From IMG/VR virus record IMGVR_UViG_3300033148_002666, positions 1-36,706 of that record: a stretch of DNA of 36,706 nucleotides; one strand, 5' to 3'. The position numbers were made by a program, and so were the translations under genes. This DNA is from a virus. Shown piece after piece: positions 21,607 through 29,614 of the stretch (positions are counted from its first letter, which is position 1; each line of letters opens with the position of its first letter). The notes beneath the pieces were generated by a model. The model saw only the letters and a list, made by a program, of their open reading frames with translations. It did no database searches and was not told the DNA's origin.

Positions 21607-22007
21607 AAACCCAAGTCCTCACGCTCCTTCTCCGTAAGCCCAGGCTCGGCAATCTTGCTAACCGCAACAATCATCTCGGCAAGTAGTTCGCCTGGAAGAC
21701 GGTCTAGGGAGTAGGTTCTGATGCGAGTGAATGTTTCACCTCGCACCTTGACCGTATCCTTCGCAAGCTCGAACTCCTTGCCCGTGTCAGGGTCTTCTAG
21801 TCCGCGCACGCCAACAAGCGCATAGCGAAGTGCCTCGTATGCTACCTCTGCGTTTGCAGGCTCTTGCCCTAACTCACGCATTAGCTCGGTTGCTATGTGA
21901 ACCTGAAGGCTGTTAGGTAGCCTCTGAACTTGAAACTCAACCTTACCATCAGGGTCGCACTTCGCTTTGACCCATTCACCAGCTAACCGTTTTGGGTAGG
22001 CTTTCAT
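21522..22007 (-). CDS. Tail assembly chaperone (gpG-like)
   Basis: 161 residues, unshifted product. MKAYPKRLAGEWVKAKCDPD, then YEALRYALVGVRGLEDPDTG and RIRTYSLDRLPGELLAEMIV; the basic Ser/Thr/Arg tail after residue 134 (SRSTSKSARATRRRAPT) is what one expects when the 0-frame past the shift site is not the functional one. Lies between major tail protein and tape measure, as all siphovirus chaperones do. Confidence 0.75.
   Translation of the reverse strand: MKAYPKRLAGEWVKAKCDPDGKVEFQVQRLPNSLQVHIATELMRELGQEPANAEVAYEALRYALVGVRGLEDPDTGKEFELAKDTVKVRGETFTRIRTYSLDRLPGELLAEMIVAVSKIAEPGLTEKEREDLGFTAVSSRSTSKSARATRRRAPTTAKKAT
21606..21612 (-). promoter_or_regulatory. Programmed -1 frameshift heptamer GGGTTTT
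   Basis: In the chaperone frame the codons are TTG GGT TTT ACT, so GGGTTTT has the X XXY YYZ form with X=G, Y=T. Slipping here re-reads position 21606 and enters the 109-residue extension. Lambda uses GGGAAAG at the same place in its gene order. Confidence 0.7.
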
Positions 22008-22018
22008 AACTCATTCTC

Positions 22019-22960
22019 CTAAGTCCACTGCATTTGCAGCTTGTTGTCCCAGTCCATCGTCATCCGCATCGTAACATAGACTAAGCCGTCAACTTCGTGC
22101 AGGTCGGGGGGAGCGTTCTGGAATCCCGATGTAGTAAGACCACAGATGTTGCCCGCGTCATCTCCGAGCGTGATAGCTACCGCAATCGCATTCTCGCTAG
22201 TGAACTCAGTGAACGGATTCAGAGTGGACTGAGCAGGGAGACGGAACTCCGCCTCAATGGTCGGCTGAACATCAACAATCCTGGGAGCTACAACTCCCTC
22301 AACCGCGCCCGTGCTCATATCACGCTCTGCAACTACCTCATTGTTCAGAGCGATGCTCACACGCCGCAGTGGCACTGTCTGAGCCTTGATAAGAGCGGTC
22401 AGTCCTTTGCACACTACGGGAGTCGCTGCTGTGTGTTCGGATTCAGAACTAGATGCTTCAGTTGGCGCAACATACTGCCCTGTGATGTTGTAGGTTGCCT
22501 TCGCTGGTTCACCAGCCACGAACTCAAAGCTCGCGTTCGCAACCGCTTCCTCAAGACCCTGCTTGAACCCGTTGCCCAGATACTCATATACATCAGCCGC
22601 CGTAACATCGCCTGCGTTTGTATCATCGCTGAGGTTCAGGTTACCGGTAACCTCATAGGTTACACTAGTGCCAGCCACGGTAGTCTCCTCAAACCCACAG
22701 GCTTTCAGAAGGTCTGCGTCCGGGGGAGCTGTGCCTGCCGTGCCGCTTCCGACCATATGCATACTGAAGCTCATTTTCGGAAACACCGCTCCCACTCTGG
22801 GCTTGTCCCTACCTGTGAGTGGGGTCTGCACGCTGTTATCGTAGACATCAGCTTCTAGTGGCGCGAAGTCAAAGTCGAAGACTTTGTAATACTTAGGTGT
22901 CCCGTCTGCGGGGCCCCAAGCCACCTTTGTCAGTTTCGTAACATACGGGGGGCCTGCCAT
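22019..22960 (-). CDS. Major tail tube protein
   Basis: 313 residues, all-beta. Contains KVFDFDFAPLEADVYDNSVQ, AAVANASFEFVAG-like strands, then RRVSIALNNEVVAERDMSTG and a final strand YVTMRMTMDWDNKLQMQWT typical of tail tube folds. Position between the tail-terminator region and the chaperone, and size, fit a gpV-like tube subunit. Starts at TAATG overlap with the 54-residue gene. Confidence 0.72.
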   Translation of the reverse strand: MAGPPYVTKLTKVAWGPADGTPKYYKVFDFDFAPLEADVYDNSVQTPLTGRDKPRVGAVFPKMSFSMHMVGSGTAGTAPPDADLLKACGFEETTVAGTSVTYEVTGNLNLSDDTNAGDVTAADVYEYLGNGFKQGLEEAVANASFEFVAGEPAKATYNITGQYVAPTEASSSESEHTAATPVVCKGLTALIKAQTVPLRRVSIALNNEVVAERDMSTGAVEGVVAPRIVDVQPTIEAEFRLPAQSTLNPFTEFTSENAIAVAITLGDDAGNICGLTTSGFQNAPPDLHEVDGLVYVTMRMTMDWDNKLQMQWT

Positions 22961-23124
22961 TATCTCTCACCTCTCTTTTTCTGTGATTGCGAGAACGCCC
23001 ACCACCAGGCAGCCTTCTCGCTTTCGGTTTTCTTTTCCCACTTCTCAGGCGGGAAACCCTCAGGACACTCGTGCGTGTCCTTTGCCTTCTTCCTCTTAGG
23101 AGTCTCTTTAGAAGTCTCGCTCAT
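22960..23124 (-). CDS. Small lysine-rich protein in tail module
   Basis: 54 residues. ATG at 23124 lies 16 bases before the previous stop and its TAA overlaps the tube-gene ATG. MSETSKETPKRKKAKDTHEC, then KKTESEKAAWWWAFSQSQKK. Very basic, with a WWW cluster. Function unknown; tight junctions make it a confident small gene. Confidence 0.6.
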   Translation of the reverse strand: MSETSKETPKRKKAKDTHECPEGFPPEKWEKKTESEKAAWWWAFSQSQKKRGER

Positions 23125-23518
23125 ACACTACCTCCACTTGGCAATCGCCAAAGAATAGCTCGCCCTTCGGCCATACCACAGGCGGGTCGCTTGTCGCCAC
23201 CAACGCCTTTATGCAAGTGCCGCCGATACTAGGGTCGTCTGCGATGCTATCCAAAACTGCTTCCCAAATATCATACAACTCACTCTGTCCACTCTTGGTA
23301 GCGAGCCTGATATTTAGCAGCACCGTAATCCAGTTGGTGCTGGTGATAGCGTGGCTGATGTGTGAGGGGCCGACTGTGATAATAGCTGCGGGGAACTTCC
23401 CTGGCGCAATGCGGTCAATCTCAACTGCGTTATCGGTTACATAGTTCAGTGCACCTACATCGGTATCGAGCTGCGATACCAGAGCCGCGAGAATCGTCTT
23501 GAGAGCTTGCGTTGCCAT
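23108..23518 (-). CDS. Tail terminator/completion-like protein
   Basis: 136 residues: MATQALKTILAALVSQLDTD at the N-terminus, PAAIITVGPSHISHA and ITVLLNIRLATKSGQSELYD in the core. Alpha-beta plan and position after the HK97 gp10-like gene suggest the tail-terminator (gpU-like) fold. Shares a one-base overlap with the upstream gene. Confidence 0.6.
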   Translation of the reverse strand: MATQALKTILAALVSQLDTDVGALNYVTDNAVEIDRIAPGKFPAAIITVGPSHISHAITSTNWITVLLNIRLATKSGQSELYDIWEAVLDSIADDPSIGGTCIKALVATSDPPVVWPKGELFFGDCQVEVVYERDF

Positions 23519-23997
23519 CAGAACCCTATCTCCTTCTTTAGCTCACTGAATATCTCACCAGCAACATCCTTGAGCGGGTTACCGAGAAAGTGTTTGGGTT
23601 TGATGTTGCTACCAGGGTGCTCAACTCGTTTCACGGGATGCTCAGCCCCTACCCAGTGCAGAGCCTTCTTCCTGCGTGGAACGATTGTGTGTGGCGATGT
23701 GCGCCCACCATATTCCTGAATGTGAGCATACTCGGTAGCCGCGCTCAAACCCACAGCCCACTGCTCCTTACCCACTCTCCTACTCACGCCTGAAATCGTA
23801 TGCAGCATTCTACCTGTCGCCTGTCCGCCGCGTCCCTTGGTTCTGAACACCTTCCAATAATAGCGACTAGCCGCCGCCTGTGCGCGTCTTGGTAGGCTCG
23901 CTACCTTTACTCCGATGCGCTGTCGATTCTTACTTCCCGTCTTGGCGAGGATGCGTGAAAGCTCGCTACCCAGATTATCTAAGCTCACAACTGTCAT
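23518..23997 (-). CDS. HK97 gp10-like head-tail/tail completion protein
   Basis: 159 residues. EYGGRTSPHTIVPRRKKAL, then HPVKRVEHPGSNIKPKHFLG follow the E-x-GG...P-x-x-I...HPG-x-x-x-x-x-F pattern of the HK97 gp10 family. These sit at the head-tail interface or help tail completion. ATGA overlap with the connector gene. Confidence 0.75.
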   Translation of the reverse strand: MTVVSLDNLGSELSRILAKTGSKNRQRIGVKVASLPRRAQAAASRYYWKVFRTKGRGGQATGRMLHTISGVSRRVGKEQWAVGLSAATEYAHIQEYGGRTSPHTIVPRRKKALHWVGAEHPVKRVEHPGSNIKPKHFLGNPLKDVAGEIFSELKKEIGF

Positions 23998-24629
23998 ACT
24001 AGTATCCGCCGATAGCTATTGAGCACATTCAGGACATCGTCAGGGATGCCTTTCTCAAAGGTATCTACCGTGATGGACTCGACGCCATAAGACTTCGCGC
24101 TCACGCCAAGTAGGGCGTGGTCTTTGCGGCTGTCCTTAAATGAAAGCACAGCCAGCTTGGCTACCGCCATCTCCAAATCAGCAGGCACGCCGAAACTATC
24201 GGTTAGGGCTGCCGTGTCCCAATCGCTGGTATCGTATCCCGCCACATAGGTAACCTTGATGTTGTTGGGAATGCCACTATACCAGTTCGCCCAAGTCGCG
24301 TTGTCTTCCTCTCCCAGCTTCGGGTAATAAAGGTAGCGGTCGTCAATCAACTCGTAGTAGTCGCTTGACTCGGTATCGTAGCTATCATCGCCATCCCAAA
24401 TCGCAACACTTGTTACTGATGTTACTGGGTAGTTGTCGAGCCAGAGTTCGTGGCTGCCATCGCCAGTATAATACTCATTGCTGAAGGTCTGCGACTCCAA
24501 CTCTCTGCGGCAGTAACTCTCGACAAACTCACTGACCGATTCTATGACCAGCTTCAGGTCGTTATCGAACGAAGTGCCGCTCTCGTTCAGGAGCGACTTC
24601 ACCAAGCTTAATCTCGCTAGATGCGCCAT
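23994..24629 (-). CDS. Head-tail connector (gp6-like)
   Basis: 211 residues. VKSLLNESGTSFDNDLKLVI and FVESYCRREL start the helical core of gp6-like connectors; strands YYTGDGSHELWLDNYPVTSV and IKVTYVAGYDTSD follow; C-terminal helices EMAVAKLAVLSFKDSRKDHA. Forms the ring under the portal. Its ribosome-binding site GGAG (24640-24637) touches the hairpin 24640-24675. Confidence 0.75.
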   Translation of the reverse strand: MAHLARLSLVKSLLNESGTSFDNDLKLVIESVSEFVESYCRRELESQTFSNEYYTGDGSHELWLDNYPVTSVTSVAIWDGDDSYDTESSDYYELIDDRYLYYPKLGEEDNATWANWYSGIPNNIKVTYVAGYDTSDWDTAALTDSFGVPADLEMAVAKLAVLSFKDSRKDHALLGVSAKSYGVESITVDTFEKGIPDDVLNVLNSYRRILV

Positions 24630-24639
24630 CGTCTATCTC

Positions 24640-24675
24640 CAGGGGCAGGGGTGAGACCAGCCCACCCCCGCCCTG
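24640..24675 (-). promoter_or_regulatory. Long GC hairpin before connector gene
   Basis: CAGGGCGGGGGTG pairs with CACCCCTGCCCCTG with one bulge and one G-T pair around a 9-nt loop. It fills the 56-bp gap and its last base is the first of the GGAG ribosome-binding site. No T-run follows. It may set the relative level of head and connector proteins. Confidence 0.45.
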
Positions 24676-24685
24676 AAAGCCCAAC

Positions 24686-24895
24686 TCACCAGAGGCGAGC
24701 CGCAGCCGCCTCTCGGTTAGCCAGCTCAGTCATCTCGCCCTTCGCTGAAACACGATAGTGGACTTCCCAAGATTCTACGCTCATATCCTGCTCCGCCCAC
24801 TTGCGCCTTATCAGCTTACGAGCGATGTCTGTGGGAAGGTTCGCCGTGTCGCCAGGACGGTAACCTTGCCACCTGACTAGAAACCTAACTCGCAT
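24686..24895 (-). CDS. Small head-module protein
   Basis: 69 residues, MRVRFLVRWQGYRPGDTANL, then DIARKLIRRKWAEQDM. Proteins with the WQGYRPGD-type opening often sit between capsid and connector genes in siphophages, role unknown. ATG start 24895 preferred over the GTG one codon upstream. Confidence 0.55.
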   Translation of the reverse strand: MRVRFLVRWQGYRPGDTANLPTDIARKLIRRKWAEQDMSVESWEVHYRVSAKGEMTELANREAAAARLW

Positions 24896-24897
24896 CA

Positions 24898-25344
24898 CTA
24901 GCTACCCTGCACAGTCTGTCCGCTCGGCCCGTCGGCGATACGCCCTTTCACGACATAAACGCCAATCGGAGTTCCGCTACTGTGTGTGCCAGTAGCCGTT
25001 ACCACTACCTTCACGTAGCGTTTATCGCCCCGATAGCCCAAGCCGTAAATCGCATCATCGTCAGCCGCAGCATTGCAGACCGCAAACTTGTTTTCCGTGT
25101 TGCCAATCACATCAGCCGCAGCTACATCGGAAAACGTGCTGTCATCATCGCTCTCCTGAAGCTTCGCGCTCCAGTAGACCGAACCCGACAGCGTATCTCC
25201 TGACTGGCCGTAGCTGACGAAAAAAGTAGCCGCTTCGTAACCCGCCAAGTCTGTTGAGTCGGAAGTTACTGTCTGCGTTGCCGTCTCAGGGTCAGTAAGC
25301 TGCTCCACGAGCAAGCGATTGAAAATATCATAGGTTGCGCTCAT
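24898..25344 (-). CDS. Putative capsid decoration/head protein
   Basis: 148 residues, Ser/Thr/Asp-rich and beta (TFFVSYGQSGDTLSGSVYW, DKRYVKVVVTATGTHSSGTP). Directly downstream of the major capsid gene with 11 bp between. Similar small beta proteins decorate capsids; the function is inferred from position. Confidence 0.5.
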   Translation of the reverse strand: MSATYDIFNRLLVEQLTDPETATQTVTSDSTDLAGYEAATFFVSYGQSGDTLSGSVYWSAKLQESDDDSTFSDVAAADVIGNTENKFAVCNAAADDDAIYGLGYRGDKRYVKVVVTATGTHSSGTPIGVYVVKGRIADGPSGQTVQGS

Positions 25345-25355
25345 TCTAGACCTCC

Positions 25356-26507
25356 TTAAACCTGAACAATCTGGAAGGCATTCGGGTCAGTTACCAGACC
25401 GCCAACCCGCCACACGAACCGCAGAGTCAGATAGCCTGCGTTGCTATACGGGTCGCGGAATACCTTGAACCGATTCGCCTTCTCGATGATGGTGTAGCCG
25501 CGAGCAATGTCGCCGCAGATGAGCGGCTTGTTGCCGTTTGAGCCATCGTCATCTACTGAATCCGAAGTCAGGATGCGGTTGAAGAACGGCCCCTGATTCA
25601 CCATCAGGTCAAACATCGGCGTAGAGCCAGCATCCTGGATTAGCACGTGATACAGCGAGACTGAACTCAACAGAAAATTAGCGTTCGGGCGGTAAGGACT
25701 CTTGAGATTCAGCAACGCCTGCGGGAAGTCCTCCCAGTCCAGATTATCGTTCGCGGCATCGTGTCCCGTGAGGACGTTGATGTCTGAGTTGGTAACAATC
25801 CCCTCAGGCTGTCCATCTCCAGTCCCGTTGATGAAGTCCTGACCCGCAAGCTCAGCCACCTTGATTGCAGCACGACGGGTAACGAATCCCTCCACATCGA
25901 ACGCCGAGTCCTCAAGCAGTTCATCTGAAATCTGCGTGTAGAACTTGATGGCGTGCAGGTGCACAATCTTCTCACTGAACCCAGGTGAACTCTCACTCCC
26001 CGCACTTCCCTCACCAACATACGCAGGGCTAGCATCGCTGTCCTGCACGGGGAGGGTTAGGGAGTTACCGCTCACTGTGTATTTAGTCGCCTTCGCATAC
26101 ACAGGCTCGGTCTCCACCACAAGCTCAACAATCGAGTCAGAGTTCTGGTCGGGAACCAGCACGCCACCAGCCGTCGCGTCGCTCTCTACCAGTTCTCGTG
26201 TTTCTGGCATAAGATACTGGCGGTTCTCTTCGGTCAATCCGTGCCGCAGCCAGTTCTCAAACGCACGAGACTCAGGGGATTCAGGGTCGCGGTGAGGAAG
26301 GTCTACGCGCTTGAAGTAAGAGTTCACATCCTCCCACTTCTTGTTCTGCTCCTCTTGGAACGCCGTGAGCTTTGAGAGAAGTTCGGTGTTGACCTTCTCA
26401 ATGCCCTCTTTCGCTTCCGACTGTCCTGCCTGAACCTTCTCAGTAAGTTCGCTCACGATACTAGCGAACTTCTGCTCTACTTCTTCTGAAAGTTTTTCAG
26501 TGTCCAC
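25356..26507 (-). CDS. Major capsid protein, HK97 fold
   Basis: 383 residues. Residues 1-100 are a charged coiled-coil delta domain (LSEEVEQKFASIVSELTEKV) that scaffolds assembly and is normally cut off by the prohead protease. The core begins near VESDATAGGVLVPDQNSDSI and has IKVAELAGQDFINGTGDGQP, the A-loop-like region of this family, and GYLTLRFVWRVGGLVTDPNA at the end. Preceded by the protease gene. Confidence 0.9.
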   Translation of the reverse strand: MDTEKLSEEVEQKFASIVSELTEKVQAGQSEAKEGIEKVNTELLSKLTAFQEEQNKKWEDVNSYFKRVDLPHRDPESPESRAFENWLRHGLTEENRQYLMPETRELVESDATAGGVLVPDQNSDSIVELVVETEPVYAKATKYTVSGNSLTLPVQDSDASPAYVGEGSAGSESSPGFSEKIVHLHAIKFYTQISDELLEDSAFDVEGFVTRRAAIKVAELAGQDFINGTGDGQPEGIVTNSDINVLTGHDAANDNLDWEDFPQALLNLKSPYRPNANFLLSSVSLYHVLIQDAGSTPMFDLMVNQGPFFNRILTSDSVDDDGSNGNKPLICGDIARGYTIIEKANRFKVFRDPYSNAGYLTLRFVWRVGGLVTDPNAFQIVQV

Positions 26508-26533
26508 AATCTCTCTCCTTTCCTAGTTTTTGG

Positions 26534-27577
26534 CTAACCTCTTAGTTGGGCTAATACTTTATCCAGTGCCGAGGCGTAGGACTGCAGATATTGCGCGTCC
26601 CTAACATCTGCGTCTTCTGGTAGCGTCTGAAGTGTGGCAGCCACGCCTTCATCGCGCAACAGAAGTGCCAGGTCATCATCCTCGACCGAGTAAACTATAT
26701 TGCTCAAGCCGCGCCCGATGAGGAAGTCAAGCGACTTCTGATTCCAGGGCGGCTCGCGGTCAAGCCTCTTGTAGTATTTCTCAAGATGCTTCCTCACTCT
26801 TGCCTTGTCGGCTTCAGGGATGTTCACACCACCACGCGCTCCCTGAACCGCAGCCGCAGCAGCAAAGATAGCACGCGGAACAGCCTTCACGCTTCCGTCT
26901 ATCACATCAACTATCAGGAGCTTGTGTGAGGTGATTGACTCTGGATTCTTGGCGTCATACCACAGAAAGCCCGTGTGATACTTCTGCCAGTTCAGATTAT
27001 CGTCCCCACCACACTTGGCTCGCCATCGCTTCTCGGCAGCAGCAGCCTTCCAGGGACGCTCCACATCGGCAAGCGGGAAGTCCTGGTATGCTACTACCGT
27101 CCTCATCTCGGTTACCAGAGCGTTAGGTGCAGCGGGGAATGAGGTGAGGGAGTATTCCATAAGCGCAATCTCTTGTAGGTAGCGTGTGCCTTGCTTCACT
27201 TCGTCCTTGATGCTTCTGAAGCCAATACTCAGTCCCGTTCTGCGTCCGTGCTTCTTGGCGAGCTTCATTAGTGCCCATCGTTCCTTCGCTTTCTGGACAG
27301 CCACACCATCAACATTGATAGCGAGTTGCCCTGTTACCAGCAAGCCGTTCTTGTCCTCAGTCGCCTCAATACCCGTGCCAATCTCATTGCGGGTATCGTG
27401 ATTATCAAGGATAGCTACACGCCCGCCGTGATGATTAAGGGTCTGCTTGAATGCCCCAGGAAGCACAATCTCATCGAAGTCAGGAACCTTTTCATTGAAC
27501 ACAGAAGCATACCCCTGGAAGATACCTTCCTCGCTCATCTCCCTAAGCTCAAACTTCACTGTTCTGGTTTCTAGCAT
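26534..27577 (-). CDS. HK97-family prohead protease with extra C-terminal domain
   Basis: 347 residues, about twice the usual protease. Residues 1-180: IFQGYASVFNEKVPDFDEIV, VAILDNHDTRNEIGT (catalytic His) and HGRRTGLSIGFRS (catalytic Ser), the S78/U35 fold. Residues 185-285 form a second domain (NWQKYHTGFLWYDAKNPESI, VDVIDGSVKAVPRAIFAAAA, NIPEADKARVRKHLEKYYKR) seen attached to proteases of some phages and of unknown role. ATG 27577 with AAGG 7 nt upstream is preferred to the GTG at 27583. Confidence 0.85.
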   Translation of the reverse strand: MLETRTVKFELREMSEEGIFQGYASVFNEKVPDFDEIVLPGAFKQTLNHHGGRVAILDNHDTRNEIGTGIEATEDKNGLLVTGQLAINVDGVAVQKAKERWALMKLAKKHGRRTGLSIGFRSIKDEVKQGTRYLQEIALMEYSLTSFPAAPNALVTEMRTVVAYQDFPLADVERPWKAAAAEKRWRAKCGGDDNLNWQKYHTGFLWYDAKNPESITSHKLLIVDVIDGSVKAVPRAIFAAAAAVQGARGGVNIPEADKARVRKHLEKYYKRLDREPPWNQKSLDFLIGRGLSNIVYSVEDDDLALLLRDEGVAATLQTLPEDADVRDAQYLQSYASALDKVLAQLRG

Positions 27578-27579
27578 AC

Positions 27580-29610
27580 TCACACCTTCTCACTTTCATC
27601 CATTAGTGGAGCGAGCACACATCGGCAGTTGATACCGTCAGGTGCAAACATCGCTCCGTTACTGAATGGCTCAGTAGCCGCCACCACCTCACCATCAAGA
27701 GCCTGATGCTCATCTCTCACATCATTGTCGCGTGCGGTAACCCACTCCTTGAGCCGCACGCCTTGCTGTTTGTAGCCTTCTAGTTTGGCATAGCCAGATG
27801 CACGCCCTACTTCGGTTCGTGCTATCGCCTGCGCTCTCCCGTGAGCCAAGTCCTCTCCCCAACTTCCATAGAGGTCGCGGAGACGCTCCTTGAGCTTAGC
27901 AATCCCTTCACCTTGCTGAACGCCTTCCTCCAGCACGCCTCGTATCTTCTTTGCCGTGGTCTCGTTTATCAGGCGACTGCGCTCGGTTAGGGTATCGGTT
28001 AGGAACTGGCGCACATCAGGGTTATCGATATCAAACAAAACTCCCTTCGCTCCTAACTCGTCAATCGCATCCTGACCAAACTCTACCACAACGCCTGAAT
28101 ACAAGGGGGCGAACTCTTTGGCGAAGCGTTCGTTCTCGCCTCTTAAAAAGTCAATCGGTAGGTCAGCACGCATCTCACGCGGCTCTAGCTCACCTAGCGC
28201 GCTAACTGCCTTCCTCTCTTGCTCTCGCCAGTAGTCGCGCATCTTAGCGGCGAACTGCGTCTCCCAGAGCTTTCGCTTGCGGTCGTTTCTGCGGTATGCT
28301 GCTACCCTCTGCTCCTCGGTGCGATAGAGGCTCTTGGAGTTGATGTGCTCAAGGGGCTTGGCGTAGGTTCGGAAGGGAAACCCTGATTTGGTCTGGGGTT
28401 GGGAGGGAACTGAGCCGACTGGGACTTCATTGAAACTTACCAGCACAACATCCCCACCACTCACAGGCTCTAGCCCCATCTCAGCACGTCTCTCATTGAT
28501 AGTCATCCACCAAGCTGTGTTGAGCCGTTGCACCTTCTCGTTCTCATCAGCCCTGAGCGCGTCAATATGCTCAGTGTTAATCACTATCTTGGCTGAGGCG
28601 TCGAACTTTGGAACTAGCCAGGCATTGAGTTCCTGCACGAAGTGGTTCATTAGCGGCAGGACGGTCTCGTGGTAGAATGCCTTCCTCGCTTCCTGATAGT
28701 TTGAATATGTGCTGTTGGCTTGGTCGCCCAAGAGTTGGGAAGGGACTCCCAACACGGCGCACACGTCCCGCATCATATCCCGCTTGCCTTCTAGCCAATC
28801 TAGGTCTTTGGCGTTCAGCCCAACTTCCTTTATCTCCGCTACATCGCCAGGGATGAGCTTGACCTTACCCGCATTCTCAGCACCTCCGAGTTCCGCCTGA
28901 TACTTCTTCTCAGCACGCAGAAACTCCTTGAGGTTGGGGATGACGTTTTTGAGGAACACGAGAATGGAAAGCTTGCCCTCGTTATCCAGCAGGTTCTTGT
29001 TCCACTTCACAGCAGAGTTGTGCGCCTTAATCACTAGCCTCGCCACACTCACGGGCGAGAATCCACCATAGGTCGAGGTCGGGTCGGGGAAGGCTATGTG
29101 GCGCATCAGGTCAGGCTCAACATCGCGCATCCCGCCTCTACCCTGAACTCGGTAGATAACCTCTTCCTTACCCAGTGCTCCGATATGAGGTCGCATCTCT
29201 ACGCTATCGGGAGGTATGAGCCAGAGTTCAGTGCCCGGGAAGTGAATGAACGATATGCCTGCTAGGTAGATGTGCTGCACCCACTTCTTCACGAACTCCG
29301 AGCCGCTCTGGTATGTGTTAGGTCGGGTTAGCAAGCTCTGAAGATTGGCAAGAGGCTTCGGGAGATGGTCGGGGTCAAGCTCCTCACCTTTGCGCTCAAG
29401 GGTCAGGTCTACCGCACTTGCAGCATCGGCTATCTCTCTCAGGGCAGCGTAGACGATGGGATTGGTCTTGAAGCCTTGCGAAACCGCCTGCTGAAATCCC
29501 CACTCTCCAGCACCAGAATCGTTCATCCCAAACAACTCACGCAGAGCACTAGTAAGAGCACGAGGCTCGGGTTGTTGAGGCTTGAACCATCTGAATATGT
29601 TTATCGCCAT
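27580..29610 (-). CDS. Portal protein fused to MuF-type head protein
   Basis: 676 residues. Residues 1-400 are an HK97-type portal (FRWFKPQQPEPRALTSALRE, NTYQSGSEFVKKWVQHIYLA, LGVPSQLLGDQANSTYSNYQ). The C-terminal 100 residues are a MuF/SPP1 gp7 domain: AQAIARTEVGRASGYAKLEG, TARDNDVRDEHQALDGEVV, NCRCVLAPL. In most phages these are two genes. The join may place the MuF part, which stays inside the head, at a fixed portal stoichiometry. No frameshift or stop between the parts. Confidence 0.85.
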   Translation of the reverse strand: MAINIFRWFKPQQPEPRALTSALRELFGMNDSGAGEWGFQQAVSQGFKTNPIVYAALREIADAASAVDLTLERKGEELDPDHLPKPLANLQSLLTRPNTYQSGSEFVKKWVQHIYLAGISFIHFPGTELWLIPPDSVEMRPHIGALGKEEVIYRVQGRGGMRDVEPDLMRHIAFPDPTSTYGGFSPVSVARLVIKAHNSAVKWNKNLLDNEGKLSILVFLKNVIPNLKEFLRAEKKYQAELGGAENAGKVKLIPGDVAEIKEVGLNAKDLDWLEGKRDMMRDVCAVLGVPSQLLGDQANSTYSNYQEARKAFYHETVLPLMNHFVQELNAWLVPKFDASAKIVINTEHIDALRADENEKVQRLNTAWWMTINERRAEMGLEPVSGGDVVLVSFNEVPVGSVPSQPQTKSGFPFRTYAKPLEHINSKSLYRTEEQRVAAYRRNDRKRKLWETQFAAKMRDYWREQERKAVSALGELEPREMRADLPIDFLRGENERFAKEFAPLYSGVVVEFGQDAIDELGAKGVLFDIDNPDVRQFLTDTLTERSRLINETTAKKIRGVLEEGVQQGEGIAKLKERLRDLYGSWGEDLAHGRAQAIARTEVGRASGYAKLEGYKQQGVRLKEWVTARDNDVRDEHQALDGEVVAATEPFSNGAMFAPDGINCRCVLAPLMDESEKV

Positions 29611-29614
29611 CCTC

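Noticed and set aside
22097-22858. 253-residue plus-strand frame
   Set aside because: It lies wholly opposite the tail tube gene, has no ribosome-binding site and an unnatural Cys/Ser/Arg-rich composition; the minus frame is the real gene. The same holds for the other plus-strand frames, such as 5353-5955 and 15373-15948.
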